DNA of 64,000 nt, taken from JACDAE01 sp963717195. Its GTDB lineage: Bacteria > Chloroflexota > Ktedonobacteria > Ktedonobacterales > Ktedonobacteraceae. A program made the position numbers and the translations under genes. This document shows positions 54,576-62,844 of this stretch, in pieces (the first letter of the stretch is position 1; each line of letters begins with the position of its first letter). The DNA lies in the NCBI GenBank assembly GCA_963717195.1, contig CAVQVR010000014.1, positions 38,939-102,938 of the forward strand, in the 5' to 3' direction. The notes under the pieces were generated by a model that made no database searches, was not told the origin of the DNA, and was given only the letters and a program-made list of their open reading frames with translations.

Positions 54576-54718
54576 GGCGGTCCTGTTCCTTTCTTCTTGA
54601 GAGGGTAAGCCTTGCCTGCATCAACGCAGACGGTTCTTTCAAATCATACATCCATATACGAACATTTTTTCCTCTATCAAAGAGGCGTCAAAAAGTTGTC
54701 TACTCTCTCCTTCCTTTG

Positions 54719-54773
54719 GTTTATCGATAAACTAGCTTGTGTAAAGGATACTGAGTTTGTCGGTGAATGTCAA
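54719..54773 (-). promoter_or_regulatory. GH53 promoter with operator (copy C)
   Basis: TTGACA (54773-54768), 17 bases, TATCCT (54750-54745) and GTTTATCGATAAAC (54732-54719), identical to copy A. It is intact although its gene is broken. Confidence 0.8.
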
Positions 54774-54849
54774 TAGGTATTTATGCCATGTATTCAAAGT
54801 ATGGTGGATTTCCGTGGACGGACACCATAGGCACGGTGGGTTAATAAGC

Positions 54850-54881
54850 GGCGGGTTAATAAATGGCACCCTTACACCAGT
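54850..54881. repeat. half copy of the 55101 element
   Basis: GGCGGGTTAATAAATGGCAC and the following TTACACCAGT match one arm of the inverted repeat at 55101-55245 with about four changes. Confidence 0.6.
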
Positions 54882-55100
54882 GGGTGCACGAATTGGGAGG
54901 ATGGTGCGTTTCGTGTTTACAATAATGGACGCGATGGTGGTGATATCGTACAAATGGCTACTGTGTACCAATCTTCTCAATTTTTCCTCACTATTACCCT
55001 AATCTTCTTTACCCCATTATTTAAATTTGTTGAGGGTTGGCACATTTTCAAGGTAAACTGAATTCCATCAGACAACTCTGTTGATGGTCAAATGAACCTC

Positions 55101-55245
55101 TGGCCGTACATGCGGTTGGCGCGGGCTTATAAATAGCACCCCTACACCAGTCGCATTGAAGGTGAACAGGGGCAAGACCATCCTTGAACCAACTGGTGTA
55201 GGGGTGCTATTTATAAGCCCGCCGCGCTAATCGCGTGTACGGCCA
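55101..55245. repeat. long inverted repeat element (~51-54-bp arms)
   Basis: Arms 55101-55151 and 55192-55245. The inner ~29 bp (from GGGCTTATAAATAGCACC to ACACCAGT) are perfect; the outer parts, both starting TGGCCGTACA, have a few mismatches and a 3-base gap. The 40-base centre differs from the other elements. MITE-like in shape, but no flanking target-site duplication was confirmed. Confidence 0.8.
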
Positions 55246-55506
55246 GGGGGACAAACGACGACAGACAGAGTCCAACATCGAAATAGCGCATTCGTGGCCC
55301 GATTTATATGTATTTTTAATGAGCAGACGCGCTAAACCATATAGCCGTTTTGTTAATATCTTGTATATAATGTATAGGTTCCGACCCTGTTTATGCTAAA
55401 TGTGAAAATGTGACACGGCAAAAAAACAGGATGTGCCATACAGAGCACTAAATCTTTGGGCACCAGGTATGGGGTTCCTATGATAAAGGTTGCAAGGAGC
55501 ATGGGG

Positions 55507-58500
55507 ATGATCGGCAAAGTTACCTACCACCAGCAGGTGAGCTATTGTGGGAAGCCGCGCTGCAAAAAATGTCGCGAAGGCACCGGCCATGGCCCTTACT
55601 GGTATGCCTACCAGACGGTGGATGGGCGCACGAGCCGTACATATGTGGGGAAAACATTGCCACCGGAGGCTCTGGAAGCCATTGAGGGCCTACACCCTCC
55701 CGCGCCAGTCCAGCGCAGCGAACAGGAACAGCAAAAGGCGACGATCCGCATTTATACCCTGGGACAGTTTCGCCTGGAACGCCGCTCATCCCCATCCGAT
55801 CCCGAATGGCACACGGTAACTGAAGCAGCATGGCAACACCAGCGAGTCCGTGCCTTACTTGGTTGCTTGCTTACCTATCCTGGACGCAAACTGGGGCGCG
55901 AGCAGATTATGGATTATCTCTGGCCCGACCTGGATTTCGAGACCGCTGCCAACCGCCTTGATCGCTCAGTCTATAGCCTGCGCCAACTCTTCGAGCCCGC
56001 CCGCAGCAAAATCGCCACTTCTCCCCTGGTACTGACCGAGCGCGAAGTTCTGGTTTTAGCAGACCAGTCCCAGGCTTGGGTGGATGCCGATGCCTTTGAC
56101 CACCTGCTGACACACGCGCACGAGAGCACCGATCCCGGCGAGAAAGAGAAATTGCTGGAGGAGGCGATGCTGCTCTATGGCGGCGATTTCCTGCCCGAGG
56201 CGCAGAAAGTAGAGTGGACGCGACCACGCCGCGAGTCTTTGCTCCGTGCCTGGATTGGCCTGCTTTTAGAACTCTCTGACCTGCGCAGCGAGCGCGAATC
56301 CTTCTCAGCTTCGATTGAGCCACTCGATAAATTGCTCTCCGTCGATCCAGCCAATGAGGCAGCCGTACAGCGCCTGATGTTGCGCCTGGGTATTCTAGGA
56401 CGGCGTGGTGAAGCGCTACGGGCCTATCGCAAACTTGCATCCGTGCTGCAACAGGAATATAATATCGCGCCTTTGCCCGATACGCGAGCGATCTACGAAA
56501 AGGTGCGCGGTGGTCAGGCTGTAACGAATGATACATCTGGCGGTAGCTCTACCCCTGGTGCCAAAGTCTCATTGCAACCTGCCTCGCAGGCCGCTCCGCG
56601 CACCGATGCACCCGCCACGATCCATATTGGTCGTAGCCATCAGAGCCCCCTCGTCGGACGCGAACAGGAACTCACCCAACTGCGCGATCTGGTGACTTCA
56701 ACGGAGCAGGCGGCGAAATTCAAGTTGCCGGGCGCGAAAAAAACATCCATGCTGGCCCTGGATACGCAGCGACGGCCCCAATGCATCCTGCTCATGGGCG
56801 AGGTCGGCATCGGCAAGACGCGTCTTGCCGAAGAGGTGAGCCGCGATGCCAAGAAACGCAACTGGGCTGTGGCATGGAGCCGCGTCTATGCCCAGGAAGG
56901 CAGTATCCCTTATCGTCTGTGGACCGAAGTGCTGCGTAAGGCGATGGAGCAAGGAGCCTGGCAGCGCCAGGAAGTCAGCAAACGCTCGCTGGTCTTCCAG
57001 CCCCTGAGCACATTATTACCCGATGTCTTGCAGCCCTTGCTGATGCCGATTGCCTTTTCGTCCGCGCTCCCTCCGGAACAGGAGCAGTTGCGCCTGTGGG
57101 AGGCTGCGTGCGAACTACTCAAACTGATCAGCGAGAGCACGCCGTTGCTGATCGCGCTCGACGACCTGCAATGGGCCGATGCCAGTAGCTGTGAATTGCT
57201 GGCCTACCTCGCGCGTCGTGTGCAGGGCTATCCCATCGTCATCGTAGGGACGTGCCGCGAAAACGAACTGGCGGCCAGTCATCCCCTGCGCTCACTGCTC
57301 ACGGATCTGCAGCGTGAACATTCCGTCGAATGCGTCCCACTCGAACCACTCAGCGACGAGCAGATCGACAAACTTGTATCCAGTATCCAGGTGCCACCTT
57401 CGCTGGTCAAGCGTATTCGCAGCCGTGCCGCCGGCAACCCATTCTTCGCCGAAGAGCTTGCCCGTACCATTGCCACCCCTGATAACACATCCCAAAACGG
57501 CACGGGAACCCAATTTATCGCGCCCGGTTCTAATAACACATCCCAAAACGACGTAGGGACCCAATTTATTGCGTCCAGCGATTCATCGAACGCTGGTGGG
57601 CCTCAATTTATTACGTCCGGTGATGATGGAACCTATCAACTTCCCGAGACCATCTCCGCCGTGCTCGAACTGCGCCTGGGTCGTCTCACGCAGCCATGCC
57701 AGCGCCTGTTGAGCAAAGCCGCCGTGCTGGGAGGCTCATTCGAATTCAATATCATCAGCGCCATGGAGGCCACGGTGCCCAGCTACGATGAAGATGTGGT
57801 GCTCGACCTGCTAGAGGAGGGGCTCAAATCGGGCATGCTAACCGAGCAAGGGACTGGCACGCGCATCACCTACGAGTTCTGGCATCCGTTGTTGGTGACG
57901 CATCTCTACGAGAAGTTGTCTGCGGCCCGCCGTGCGAGCCTGCACCGTCGTGCGGCTGAGATTCTGTTGCGTGTGTATAAGGGGCGCGAGGAGGAGGAGG
58001 CGGCTATGATTACGTATCATCTTGTAGGTGGGGGAGCTGATGCGGTGGTGATTGCGAAATATGCGGAGATGGCTGGTGATCGTGCTTATCGTCTCTCATC
58101 TTATCAAGAGGCTGAACAGTATTATCGCCTTACAATGACAAATCTGGGGATAAATGTTCAATCAATAGCAAGGACTGGTGTAGATAAGGAGCGTGTTGCT
58201 TATCTTCTGGAACGTTTAGCTGAGTGTACATGGGTGCAGGGTAAATACGAGGAAGCACGCTCTCTTTATGAACAAGCTCTGAATGTGCACAGTCAATACC
58301 CTACATCCTCTGTTACTTTTCAGCAAGAAGCCCAGATTAAAGCCTTACTCTGGTGTGAGATTGCACGAACCTGGTACGATACAGGCGACAATGTGAAGGC
58401 CAGGGAATATTGTGAGCGTGCGGAGCAGGTGTTGAGTGATACTGGAGTATTACTGGGCACTGTATGGGCGACTATTCGTCTTCGTCAAAGTTATGTTTTC

Positions 58501-59730
58501 TGGAGAGAGGGTAATTATGAAGAGGCTCGTAGTAAGGCTCAGGAAGCTTTGACATTGTTTGAAGAAGCATTAGGGCAACAAAAGCAAAGTGTAGAGGATG
58601 CCTTTCGTTTGACACATATTCGACGTACGCTGCTGGGTGATCCAGTTGATCTAGGACGTACTCATTTACTGCTTGGGCTTATAGCTAATGGTGCAGGCTA
58701 TTCTGCGGAAGCTTTGAAACATTATAATACAGCTTTAGCTTTATATGAGCAACATGATAGTTTGCGTGATATTGCTATTGCATGCTGTGATTTAGGAGAT
58801 ATGTATTTAAGAAGAGGTGAGTACTTACAAGCTCAGGCAGTTTTACGTCGTTCTTTAAGTATAGCGGAACGTATTGGTGAGTTACCATTAGTTGCTCTTG
58901 TCTACGGAAATTTAGGTATTCTCGATATACGTACTGGCAACTTAGTTGAGTCAGAAATAGAATTTAGGCAAGCTATCGCTTTAGCTGATAACGTCAATGA
59001 TCCTGTACTTGTTAGTGTGTTCTATACTTATCTGGCAGTTACATTGCAAGAACAGGGTAAACTTTCAGAAATGGCTGTAATTCTATTGCGGGCTTTATCT
59101 ATAAGTCGTACTACACATATAGAACCTTGTATTGGTCTCGCTTTAGTCGCTCTGGGTAATATGCGTGTGTCTCAGGCTATAGCTATTAGTATTAGCGATA
59201 AAAGTCATGCAAATCAATATCAAGAGAGAAAGAGATCACTTAGGCGTGCTAAAGGAACATTAGGGCATGCGCTTGCCCTTGAAGGTATGGAAGCGGAAAC
59301 AAGAAATGAAGGACAACTTGGATTAGCTCAGGTTGCTTTGCTGTCAGGTGATTTAGCAGAGGCACAAGTGCAGGTACAACAAGCTTTGGAAATGGCTCGT
59401 AATTCTGAATTAATGTGGCTGGTTGCACGTGCGCAACAGCTATCAGGATGTATAGAGTCTGCGCAAAATCGTCCAGATCTAGCCAGTCAATATTTTGAGC
59501 AGGCTTTACGCATATTTCGTAAAAGTGAGATGCGCCTGGAACAGGCACGCACATTGCGCTTGTATGGGATGATGTTGATAGAGCAGGATAACACAGGTGA
59601 GAAGGGATATCAACGAGGTTTAAGTTATCTGCAAGATGCGTTAAAGGTGTTTATTGAATGTAAGGCCGAGTTAGATCGGGAGATGGTGGAGCGATTTCTA
59701 GCCAGACATAATTTTACGACGGCAAAGTAG
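55507..59730 (+). CDS. giant SARP/BTAD-type regulator with ATPase and TPR domains
   Basis: About 1,407 residues. Order: a Cys-containing DUF6788-like start (SYCGKPRCKKCREGTGHGPYW), OmpR-like winged helix (IYTLGQFRLER... REQIMDYLWPDLDFETAANRL), BTAD (WVDADAFDHLL... LYGGDFLPE... RREALRAYRKLASVLQQEYNI-type end), STAND/AAA ATPase with Walker A GEVGIGKTRLAEE and Walker B LLIALDDLQWAD, then TPR repeats to the end. Such proteins switch on target genes when a signal reaches the TPRs. Start: ATG 55507 has AAGGAG seven bases upstream; longer readings run through this site. Between ATPase parts (57478-57636) lie three repeated units. Codon use changes from G/C-rich to A/T-rich near 58080. Confidence 0.9.
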   Translation: MIGKVTYHQQVSYCGKPRCKKCREGTGHGPYWYAYQTVDGRTSRTYVGKTLPPEALEAIEGLHPPAPVQRSEQEQQKATIRIYTLGQFRLERRSSPSDPEWHTVTEAAWQHQRVRALLGCLLTYPGRKLGREQIMDYLWPDLDFETAANRLDRSVYSLRQLFEPARSKIATSPLVLTEREVLVLADQSQAWVDADAFDHLLTHAHESTDPGEKEKLLEEAMLLYGGDFLPEAQKVEWTRPRRESLLRAWIGLLLELSDLRSERESFSASIEPLDKLLSVDPANEAAVQRLMLRLGILGRRGEALRAYRKLASVLQQEYNIAPLPDTRAIYEKVRGGQAVTNDTSGGSSTPGAKVSLQPASQAAPRTDAPATIHIGRSHQSPLVGREQELTQLRDLVTSTEQAAKFKLPGAKKTSMLALDTQRRPQCILLMGEVGIGKTRLAEEVSRDAKKRNWAVAWSRVYAQEGSIPYRLWTEVLRKAMEQGAWQRQEVSKRSLVFQPLSTLLPDVLQPLLMPIAFSSALPPEQEQLRLWEAACELLKLISESTPLLIALDDLQWADASSCELLAYLARRVQGYPIVIVGTCRENELAASHPLRSLLTDLQREHSVECVPLEPLSDEQIDKLVSSIQVPPSLVKRIRSRAAGNPFFAEELARTIATPDNTSQNGTGTQFIAPGSNNTSQNDVGTQFIASSDSSNAGGPQFITSGDDGTYQLPETISAVLELRLGRLTQPCQRLLSKAAVLGGSFEFNIISAMEATVPSYDEDVVLDLLEEGLKSGMLTEQGTGTRITYEFWHPLLVTHLYEKLSAARRASLHRRAAEILLRVYKGREEEEAAMITYHLVGGGADAVVIAKYAEMAGDRAYRLSSYQEAEQYYRLTMTNLGINVQSIARTGVDKERVAYLLERLAECTWVQGKYEEARSLYEQALNVHSQYPTSSVTFQQEAQIKALLWCEIARTWYDTGDNVKAREYCERAEQVLSDTGVLLGTVWATIRLRQSYVFWREGNYEEARSKAQEALTLFEEALGQQKQSVEDAFRLTHIRRTLLGDPVDLGRTHLLLGLIANGAGYSAEALKHYNTALALYEQHDSLRDIAIACCDLGDMYLRRGEYLQAQAVLRRSLSIAERIGELPLVALVYGNLGILDIRTGNLVESEIEFRQAIALADNVNDPVLVSVFYTYLAVTLQEQGKLSEMAVILLRALSISRTTHIEPCIGLALVALGNMRVSQAIAISISDKSHANQYQERKRSLRRAKGTLGHALALEGMEAETRNEGQLGLAQVALLSGDLAEAQVQVQQALEMARNSELMWLVARAQQLSGCIESAQNRPDLASQYFEQALRIFRKSEMRLEQARTLRLYGMMLIEQDNTGEKGYQRGLSYLQDALKVFIECKAELDREMVERFLARHNFTTAK
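57484..57618 (+). repeat. three in-frame repeats inside the regulator gene, shared with the intergenic array
   Basis: Units NTSQNGTGTQFIAPGSN, NTSQNDVGTQFIASSDS and a shorter GGPQFITSGDD are spaced 51 and 42 bases. Each holds CCCAATTTATYGCGYCC or a close form; the first is the exact complement of GGGCGCGATAAATTGGG in the tandem array at 63781-64000. Confidence 0.85.
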
Positions 59731-59903
59731 TCTTTTGACCTCAATGACGTACAGGTGGGAGGCGCACAGGTTTATAAAAGCCTCACGTGCTCCCATTCTG
59801 GTGATGTCTGCAACTTACATGCTAACATCCTCTACCTCAATGAGGAACAATCATCTCTCCCCTTGAGGGCGTTTTTGGTAGGAACGCTCGAAACCTTCTC
59901 TGA

Positions 59904-60416
59904 TTAGCGGCACTTCCCGGCAGGCACGACCATCTGAGACTGCAGGCTGTTTGGGCTTGTGACCAAAACGCCTCCTGGCTCTGGATAGGTATGGTCACCC
60001 GGAAGACTTCCTTGCCATGTGAACGTGAAGTTTGAGAGACGCTGACCCGGCAGAATAGTTAGCTTTTCCATTGTTTGGGAACGCCCATTATTGATGGTAT
60101 AGGAGAACACAATCGTCCCTCCGTTTGGGCCTGAGACGACATGAAAGACAGCATTGTAGACGACCTGAATGGAAGAGCCGCATGTCCATAGCGAAAGGGT
60201 GCCTGGGGTGACAGACATATCAATGCTTGTTACCCTGAAGGTTGAAGCGTTCGTCGTGACTCCATTGGTTGAAGATGCTGAGTGCGAGTGAGATGGGGAA
60301 GCTGTTGATGCATTCGCTACATGGTTCCCTATGACACTCGCAAAGAAGACTATTCCTACTACGAAAAAACAGACTATGATGACGATTGTTTTCCTTGTCC
60401 TGTTGTTGTTCCACAT
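59904..60416 (-). CDS. small secreted/anchored hypothetical protein
   Basis: 170 residues: a short basic start, a membrane helix or signal (TIVIIVCFFVVGIVFFASVIG), a Ser/Thr/His-rich linker, then a beta-rich domain of ~110 residues (FRVTSIDMSVTPGTLSLWTCGSSIQVVYNAVFHV to MVVPAGKCR) with two Cys likely bridged. It looks like an immunoglobulin-like or lectin-like small domain outside the cell; no family is recognised. It is the last gene of the minus-strand group that starts with the WXG-type gene. Confidence 0.7.
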   Translation of the reverse strand: MWNNNRTRKTIVIIVCFFVVGIVFFASVIGNHVANASTASPSHSHSASSTNGVTTNASTFRVTSIDMSVTPGTLSLWTCGSSIQVVYNAVFHVVSGPNGGTIVFSYTINNGRSQTMEKLTILPGQRLSNFTFTWQGSLPGDHTYPEPGGVLVTSPNSLQSQMVVPAGKCR

Positions 60417-60486
60417 TGAGACACCTCTTTTTCAGAAACCCCGGTAGGCGAGAATTGGCTGTTTTTGGCCTTCTCGTTTGAGATCG

Positions 60487-60942
60487 TTACACAACGTAAG
60501 CTGCGATATCAAAAAACGCTACTACTCTCGTAATGCTTGCAATTGTTGTTTTGTTCTGATCCAACATAGCATCTTCCGGGTCTCCATCCATTAGGGGGAA
60601 CAGGGTAGCTCTCTCACCGACGGAAAATGTGTTCCAGGGAAAAATGGGGGGATGTGTGTGGCCCACACATCCCCCAAAAGGCGAGAACACAATCTCATCA
60701 CTTGGTTCTTCCCTCTTATACTCTTCCAGTACAACAAATTGATCTGGTAGGAGCGTAATATTGTCAAATTCATAACCACTTGATGCCTTCTCATCAGGCA
60801 CGTTCACATCAACATCATACTCCTCGGGATTATCGTACACCTCAACAACGGTACCTTCAGTTCCCGCTGGAATCGTAGCCTTTATAATAGAACCCTGCAC
60901 CTCTACAAGCGTTTTTATCCAATCGTAAACCTTCGCTTTCAT
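60487..60942 (-). CDS. DUF4926-like SH3-type protein with unique tail, possible immunity protein
   Basis: Residues 1-74 (MKAKVYDWIKTLVEVQG, GTEGTVVEVYDNPEEYDVDV, DNITLLPDQFVVLEEYKREEP) closely match the N-terminus of the neighbour at 62779 and resemble DUF4926, small SH3-like proteins that in other bacteria lie beside DUF6883 genes. After EEP the two proteins have nothing in common: here the tail is SDEIVFSPFGGCVGHTHPP and a hydrophobic end. The shared head with changed tails recalls immunity-gene shuffling. AGGACA precedes the ATG. Confidence 0.7.
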   Translation of the reverse strand: MKAKVYDWIKTLVEVQGSIIKATIPAGTEGTVVEVYDNPEEYDVDVNVPDEKASSGYEFDNITLLPDQFVVLEEYKREEPSDEIVFSPFGGCVGHTHPPIFPWNTFSVGERATLFPLMDGDPEDAMLDQNKTTIASITRVVAFFDIAAYVV

Positions 60943-61075
60943 CTGTTGTCCTAACTATTCCATCTTCTTTTCTATCAAGGTTCCTTTCGACCAGGAATAT
61001 ATTGTGTCCAGAACAGGTCTGGATTTTGTTTTGATATTTGAAAAGAGTGAAGGTTACTTTCCATCTCACAGCAGT

Positions 61076-62035
61076 TTAGACAGCCCACCAGACATCCAGG
61101 GTATTATCTGTGCCAGCCGAGACGATGCGGGTACTATCTGGCGACCAGTCCAGGGCGGTGACGCGGTCTTGATGCCCTCGATAGGAGTAGAGGTGTTCTC
61201 CTGTAGCTGCATCCCATAGGTGTAAGAGATCATTTGATTTTCCGCTACAACCTGAAGCAATGCGCTTTCCATCCGGGGACCATGCGACAACGATCACACC
61301 ATCTGGGGAGTAGGAATGGCCCAGGTAGGTGAGCACTGGTTCTCCGGTCCGACTATCCCACACTTGAACAGGAGCAATACCCTTTTCGCTGGACCCTCCT
61401 GAGACGATACGGGTTCCATCCGGTGACCAGGAGAGCGTGCGCACTTCACGATCACTCTGATATGTCAGCACAACCTTGCCTTGCCGGTCCCAGATGGTGA
61501 CGGTCTGATTTTCACCACCAGCGGCTAATCGCATCCCATCAGGCGACCATTTTAAGGTGTAAATAGGTCCTTGATGATCACGCAGAATAGTGATTAACCT
61601 GCCAGTATGTGCATCACAGATATGCACTGTCCCGTCTCTCGCCCCAACCGCAAGATAAGCACCATCAGGTGACCAGGTAATATACAACTTCATGCCAAAG
61701 GGTAAGTAGACGTAGCGAAAGAGTTCTTTGCCGCTACTGATTTCCTTTACCGCCATACAACTAGAGGCTATACCCAGTACAATATACTGGCTATCAGACG
61801 ACCAGGCAAGTGAATAGATAGAAATCTCATCTGCTTCACGGTAAGTAACATAACACACGCCATTCTGAGCACCCCATATCTGAGCATTATCACCACTCCC
61901 ACAAGAGGCGATACGGGTCCCATCAGGTGACCATACAACCTGATCGACAAAACCACCAACATCTTCTCCCATATTATGACCTCGGTAGCTTAATATGCGT
62001 GTACCTAACGGGGGTAGCTCATGCTGTTCCAGCAT
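61076..62035 (-). CDS. WD40-repeat protein
   Basis: 319 residues with about seven WD40 blades, each with a WSPDGTRIAS-like strand: VVWSPDGTRIASCGSGDNAQIWG, LAWSSDSQYIVLG, ITWSPDGAYLAVG, LKWSPDGMRLAAG, LSWSPDGTRIVSG, VAWSPDGKRIASG, LDWSPDSTRIVSA. It is a full beta-propeller with no catalytic domain, probably a binding platform. ATG 62035 has AAGGAG upstream; a longer reading starts inside the preceding gene's spacer. It sits between two DUF4926-like genes in the putative toxin/immunity operon. The frame is intact, unlike the genes before it. Confidence 0.85.
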   Translation of the reverse strand: MLEQHELPPLGTRILSYRGHNMGEDVGGFVDQVVWSPDGTRIASCGSGDNAQIWGAQNGVCYVTYREADEISIYSLAWSSDSQYIVLGIASSCMAVKEISSGKELFRYVYLPFGMKLYITWSPDGAYLAVGARDGTVHICDAHTGRLITILRDHQGPIYTLKWSPDGMRLAAGGENQTVTIWDRQGKVVLTYQSDREVRTLSWSPDGTRIVSGGSSEKGIAPVQVWDSRTGEPVLTYLGHSYSPDGVIVVAWSPDGKRIASGCSGKSNDLLHLWDAATGEHLYSYRGHQDRVTALDWSPDSTRIVSAGTDNTLDVWWAV

Positions 62036-62100
62036 ACTTCTCTCCTTCACAAGGTCAACCAATATCCTCATATGTTGGAGATGGAAATACCAGAGTAAGA

Positions 62101-62779
62101 TTACCTCCAATGAAATGGCAACTGTTCATGCTTTTTAACAGTCAGATGACGATTTGCCATCTGTTCACGAAAATCACCATCTAAATAGATCTCCAATACA
62201 TTCGCGGAGTCACTATCTTCAAGTTCATAGAATACGACGATGTGCTGAAACCAGAGCGGGCCTCCCTCAATCCGAGATCGGAGAAGATCATCCCAAATGG
62301 GTTCAAACAGGCTACAAACACGTCAGGGTCTGTGTGGTTTTCCACCATTCCCCATAGACTCATTCCTCCCTTGAGGCCAAAATTGCTTCCTGTTCTTTGG
62401 CTCAGTTCTTCAAGGAAATATATCGCCTCTTTCTCGCCTTTCTCACGGATCACGGGAAGGTAATTTTCGCTAACTCAGCGACGCCTTCATTTTCATCACA
62501 GCGAAAAGAAACGAGAAGATTTACAAAAAACCATGTTTTTGTTGGCTCTTCCCTCTTATACTCTTTCAGGACAACAAATTGATCTGGTAGGAGCACAACA
62601 TTATCGTATTCATAACCATTATGCGCATTTTCATCGGGTATATTTACGTCAACAGCATATTCCTCAGGATATAATATGCTAAAAACAATAGTACCCTCGA
62701 TTCCTTGAGAAAATACTTTTTTCACGAAACCGGGTACGTCCTCCAAAGTTTTTATCCAATCATAAACTTTTGCTTTCAT
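62101..62779 (-). pseudogene. DUF4926-like protein fused to a second domain, two frameshifts
   Basis: The head is DUF4926-like (MKAKVYDWIKTLEDVPG, GIEGTIVFSILYPEEYAVDV, DNVVLLPDQFVVLKEYKREEP). It continues as TKTWFFVNLLVSFRCDENEG, then, after a lost C near 62453, VIREKGEKEAIYFLEELSQRTG and MSLWGMVENHTDPDVFVACLNP, and after a lost T near 62300, FWDDLLRSRIEGGPLWFQHI to QLPFHWR. Adding these two bases gives 227 codons (679+2) with no other stop. Alternatively the second part is a separate GTG-started gene overlapping as GTGA. It directly follows the WXG-type gene (65-base gap), where an immunity gene would be expected. Confidence 0.7.
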
Positions 62780-62844
62780 CTTTTTTCTCCTCCCTAATGA
62801 TGAGATTTAAGCCAATTTGTAATCATCCTGGTTATGTAGAGCCA

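Larger units (their letters stand above)
54576..55506. other. 931-base interval: GH53 promoter copy and repeat elements
   Basis: No gene. It holds the copy-C promoter/operator, a half element (54850-54881) and a long inverted repeat (55101-55245). TATAAT at 55366-55371 could be the -10 of the large regulator, but no good -35 is at the right distance. Confidence 0.5.

Noticed and set aside
55101..55245. Insertion sequence or MITE with target-site duplication
   Set aside because: Inverted arms are clear, but no transposase and no convincing flanking duplication could be seen, so it is listed only as a repeat.
55907..56536. 209-codon antisense frame in the regulator gene
   Set aside because: Arg/Ala-rich shadow of a G/C-rich coding region without its own signals.
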